From positions 62,196-126,195 of the forward strand of contig DGLA01000005.1 of assembly GCA_002387205.1 (NCBI GenBank): a DNA stretch of 64,000 bases. The letters run 5' to 3'. The position numbers and the translations under genes were made by a program. The notes beneath the pieces are model-generated. The model was not told where the DNA came from, did no database searches, and worked only from the letters and a program-made list of their open reading frames with translations. Numbering within the stretch: position 1 is the stretch's first letter; each line of letters begins with the position of its first letter. This document shows, piece by piece, positions 61,693-64,000 of this stretch. Origin of the DNA: Stutzerimonas stutzeri. Lineage in GTDB: Bacteria; Pseudomonadota; Gammaproteobacteria; Pseudomonadales; Pseudomonadaceae.

Positions 61693-62499
61693 TCAACCGA
61701 GCAGGAAGTTGCCAGTCTTCGGCTTGTCATCGTTGAGGCTGAGCATTTCCGCCTCGTCTTTCAGCTTTACACCTGAAAGCTGGCGTCGACAGGCCTCGCG
61801 CATCAGGTGGATCAGCCGGTGCGCGGCGAGGTTGTAGCTCAGGCCTTCCAGGCGGATGTTGGAGATGCAGTTGCGATCGGCATCGGTACGGCCGACTTTC
61901 GGATCGTAGGTGAAGTACAGGCCGAGGCTGTCCGGCGAACTCAGGCCCGGGCGTTCGCCCACGAGCATGACCACCATCCGCCCCTTGAGCCGCTCGCCGA
62001 CTTCGTCGCCCAGCGCGACACGGCCCTGTTGCACCAGGCAGATCGGCGCAAGGCTCCAGCCGTCCTTCCCGATCTGCTCTTCGATGCGCTGCAGCAGGGG
62101 CAGGGCGTGGCGCTGGACTGCCAAGGCGGACAGCCCATCGGCGATGATGATCGCCAGGTCGTAGCCCGCTTCGTGTTGCTGCGCATGGTCATTCAGCCGT
62201 TGGGCCGATTCTTCATCCAGCCGGCGGCCCAGGTCGGGGCGCTGCAGGTAGATGTAGCGGTCAACGGCTGCAGAGTGCAGTTGCAGGGTGCTGAACCCCT
62301 TTCCTTGGAGCTGATGGGCCAATTCATCCGTGTCGAGGGATAAATGCACGGCGTCGCGTGCCTGCGCATGAGCGAACTGGAAATCCAGCTGGGCATCGGT
62401 GGGCAGGCTTGTGCCCGCACGGCCCAAGGCGATGCGCGCCGGGGTGAGCTGGCGCAAGTGACTCCAGGGGTTGGTGATGGCGGGCGAGCGGTCGGACAT
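61693..62499 (-). CDS. eutC: Ethanolamine ammonia-lyase small subunit
   Basis: The 268-residue protein is EutC: LRQLTPARIALGRAGTSLPTDAQLDFQFAHAQARDAVHL, the VAD-like IIIADGLSALAVQRHALPLL, and SPDSLGLYFTYDPKVGRTDADRNCISNIR near the end. With EutB it splits ethanolamine to acetaldehyde and ammonia using adenosylcobalamin, a direct user of the B12 made by the cob genes. It lies about 200 bases after eutB. Confidence 0.95.
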   Translation of the reverse strand: MSDRSPAITNPWSHLRQLTPARIALGRAGTSLPTDAQLDFQFAHAQARDAVHLSLDTDELAHQLQGKGFSTLQLHSAAVDRYIYLQRPDLGRRLDEESAQRLNDHAQQHEAGYDLAIIIADGLSALAVQRHALPLLQRIEEQIGKDGWSLAPICLVQQGRVALGDEVGERLKGRMVVMLVGERPGLSSPDSLGLYFTYDPKVGRTDADRNCISNIRLEGLSYNLAAHRLIHLMREACRRQLSGVKLKDEAEMLSLNDDKPKTGNFLLG

Positions 62500-62643
62500 G
62501 GCTACCTCGGGTTATCGTTCAAGCAGTGGCGCTCCCGTGGAAAAGACCTGCGGTCGTTTTGTCCGAGGCGTACACGTAAGTTGGATTAGCCGATGGCGAC
62601 CGGATACCAGGTAAATGCGAGGATGCGCCGGCTCGCGGTAAAC

Positions 62644-62670
62644 GGCGGAAGCGCCTGTGGCGATTCCGCC
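62644..62670. repeat. Hairpin of the CCTAC family between eutB and eutC
   Basis: GGCGGAA (62644-62650) pairs perfectly with TTCCGCC (62664-62670), followed by CTACGAA. It sits in the 202-bp eutB-eutC spacer, which is otherwise empty. Confidence 0.65.
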
Positions 62671-62701
62671 CTACGAACAGCGGTCCTGCTAATGAACATT
62701 C

Positions 62702-64000
62702 TCATGCCATCCGCTCCAGTGCCTGGCGAAAGGCAGGCGGGAGCTGCTCCCCCATCTGCAGCCGTCCGCCGTCCTGACGCAGGATGTCCATTTTCGCCAG
62801 CCAATCCTCGAACTCCGGCGCGGGCCTGAGCCCGAGGCTCTGGCGTAGATAGAGCGCGTCGTGGAAGGAGGTGGTCTGGTAGTTGAGCATCACATCGTCC
62901 GAGCCCGGGATGCCCATGATGAAGTTGATGCCGGCAGTGCCAAGCAGGGTCAGCAGCACATCCATGTCGTCCTGATCGGCTTCGGCATGGTTGGTGTAGC
63001 AGATGTCGCAGCCCATGGGCACGCCGAGCAGCTTGGCGCAGAAATGGTCTTCGAGCCCGGCGCGGATGATCTGCTTGCCGTTGTACAGATACTCCGGGCC
63101 GATAAAGCCGACCACGGTATTGACCAGTAGCGGTTTGAATGTGCGCGCCACCGCATAGGCGCGGGCCTCGCAGGTTTGCTGGTCGACGCAGTGATGCGCA
63201 TTGGCCGACAGGGCGCTGCCCTGACCGGTCTCGAAATACATCAGGTTGTCGCCAACCGTGCCGCGTTTCTGCGACAGGCCCGCCTCGTAACCTTCCTGCA
63301 GAACCGCCAGGTTGATACCGAAGCTGCTGTTGGCCGCTTCGGTGCCGGCGATGGACTGGAACACCAGGTCCAGCGGCGCGCCACGGTTGATCGCTTCGAT
63401 GGAGGTGGTGACGTGGGTGAGGATGCAGCCCTGGGTCGGAATCTCGTACCGCTGGATGATGGCGTCGAGCATCTTCAGCAGCTCGCAGATGCCGGCGGTG
63501 CTGTCGGTGGCCGGGTTGATGCCGATCACCGCGTCGCCGTTACCGTAGAGCAGCCCGTCGACGATGCTCGCGGCGATGCCGGCGGCCTCGTCGGTGGGAT
63601 GGTTGGGTTGCAGGCGGGTGGACATGCGCCCGCGCAGGCCAATGGTGTTGCGAAAGCGGCTCACCACGCGAACCTTCTGGGCCACCAGAATCAGGTCCTG
63701 CACACGCATGATCTTCGATACCGCGGCGACCATTTCCGGTGTCAGCCCCGGTGCCAGTGCTTTCAGCGAGGCTTCATTGGCATCGTCACCGAGCAGCCAG
63801 TTACGAAAGTCGCCTACGGTCAGGTGACGGACCGGGGCGAAGGCCTCGGCGTCGTGGCTGTCGATGATCAGCCGTGTGACTTCATCGGCCTCGTAGGGGA
63901 TCAGCGCTTCCTCGAGAAAGCGCTTGAGCGGGATCTGTGCCAGGCACATCTGCGCGGCGACGCGCTCGGCATCGCTGCCCGCCGCGATTTCGGCGAGAAA
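62702..64000 (-). CDS. eutB: Ethanolamine ammonia-lyase large subunit (5' end outside window)
   Basis: The open frame continues to the window edge, with residues FLAEIAAGSDAERVAAQM preceding the first internal ATG at 63949, so the gene starts beyond 64000. The visible 432 residues include GDAVIGINPATDS, TQGCILTHVTTSIEAINRGAPLDLVFQSIAGTEAAN and SANAHHCVDQQTCEARAYAVAR, diagnostic of EutB, the TIM-barrel catalytic and B12-binding subunit. About 30 N-terminal residues are missing. Confidence 0.95.
   Translation of the reverse strand, partial: FLAEIAAGSDAERVAAQMCLAQIPLKRFLEEALIPYEADEVTRLIIDSHDAEAFAPVRHLTVGDFRNWLLGDDANEASLKALAPGLTPEMVAAVSKIMRVQDLILVAQKVRVVSRFRNTIGLRGRMSTRLQPNHPTDEAAGIAASIVDGLLYGNGDAVIGINPATDSTAGICELLKMLDAIIQRYEIPTQGCILTHVTTSIEAINRGAPLDLVFQSIAGTEAANSSFGINLAVLQEGYEAGLSQKRGTVGDNLMYFETGQGSALSANAHHCVDQQTCEARAYAVARTFKPLLVNTVVGFIGPEYLYNGKQIIRAGLEDHFCAKLLGVPMGCDICYTNHAEADQDDMDVLLTLLGTAGINFIMGIPGSDDVMLNYQTTSFHDALYLRQSLGLRPAPEFEDWLAKMDILRQDGGRLQMGEQLPPAFRQALERMA

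Noticed and set aside
1..64000. tRNA, rRNA, insertion sequences, prophage or integrase genes
   Set aside because: I looked for tRNA-like cloverleaf ends, transposase motifs and integrase genes and saw none; the window appears to be ordinary chromosome apart from small repeats.

Overview
The window is typical pseudomonad chromosome. It is GC-rich, coding-dense, and has many GTG/TTG starts and ATGA gene overlaps. Gene content and order (nrdR-ribD, ribE-ribB-ribH-nusB-thiL-pgpA, dxs-ispA-xseB, ppa, cobJIHG opposite cobLK) point to Pseudomonadaceae. A Stutzerimonas/Pseudomonas stutzeri-like genome is my best guess, made without any database search.

Layout. 1-16 kb: aerobic cobalamin cluster. cobW, cobN, a chelatase gene split over two frames (AAA+ half, then VWA half) and cobF run rightward. 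An orphan cbiM-like transporter and cobJ, cobI, cobH, cobG run leftward; cobG and cbiM each lie behind their own cobalamin riboswitch. cobL, cobK and a [2Fe-2S] ferredoxin-like gene run rightward. 16-28 kb: mixed housekeeping genes (SDR, a frameshifted VOC gene, YciC-like protein, NYN protein, RhlE, flavoprotein, HDAC-family enzyme, GNAT, TesB, HAD phosphatase, CnoX/YbbN, ThpR, methyltransferase, YbaY-like lipoprotein). 28.7-37.6 kb: nrdR and riboflavin genes, with an FMN riboswitch before ribE and ribA further on; an oxygenase-like gene with an in-frame stop lies between. 37.6-41 kb: btuF and btuB, the latter behind a third cobalamin riboswitch. 41-45.4 kb: dxs, ispA, xseB and a TauE/SafE permease. 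45.5-52 kb: MerR-type metal regulator with a divergent CDF transporter, SDR, aspartic/zinc protease-family protein, manganese catalase, MHYT hybrid kinase. 52.6-58.1 kb: TonB receptor, then a putative copper locus with three small envelope proteins behind a cop-box-like palindrome and a CusS/CusR-type two-component system. 58.5-64 kb: MFS symporter, ppa, mtfA, and eutC/eutB (eutB runs off the window).

How it fits together. B12 is the main theme: synthesis (cob), cobalt uptake (cbiM), corrinoid uptake (btuB/btuF), and a B12-dependent enzyme (EutBC). Riboflavin/FMN synthesis is the second theme.

The most notable signal is at the junction of the two chelatase halves. An A-AAA-AAG heptamer lies in the correct phase, followed after six bases by an 8-bp stem. 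This has the architecture of a programmed -1 frameshift giving both a ChlI-like and a ChlD-like subunit from one gene. Other points of interest are the small-protein copper locus, two tracts of the same 7-bp tandem repeat, a dispersed family of hairpins ending in CCTAC, and two genes broken by single lesions.
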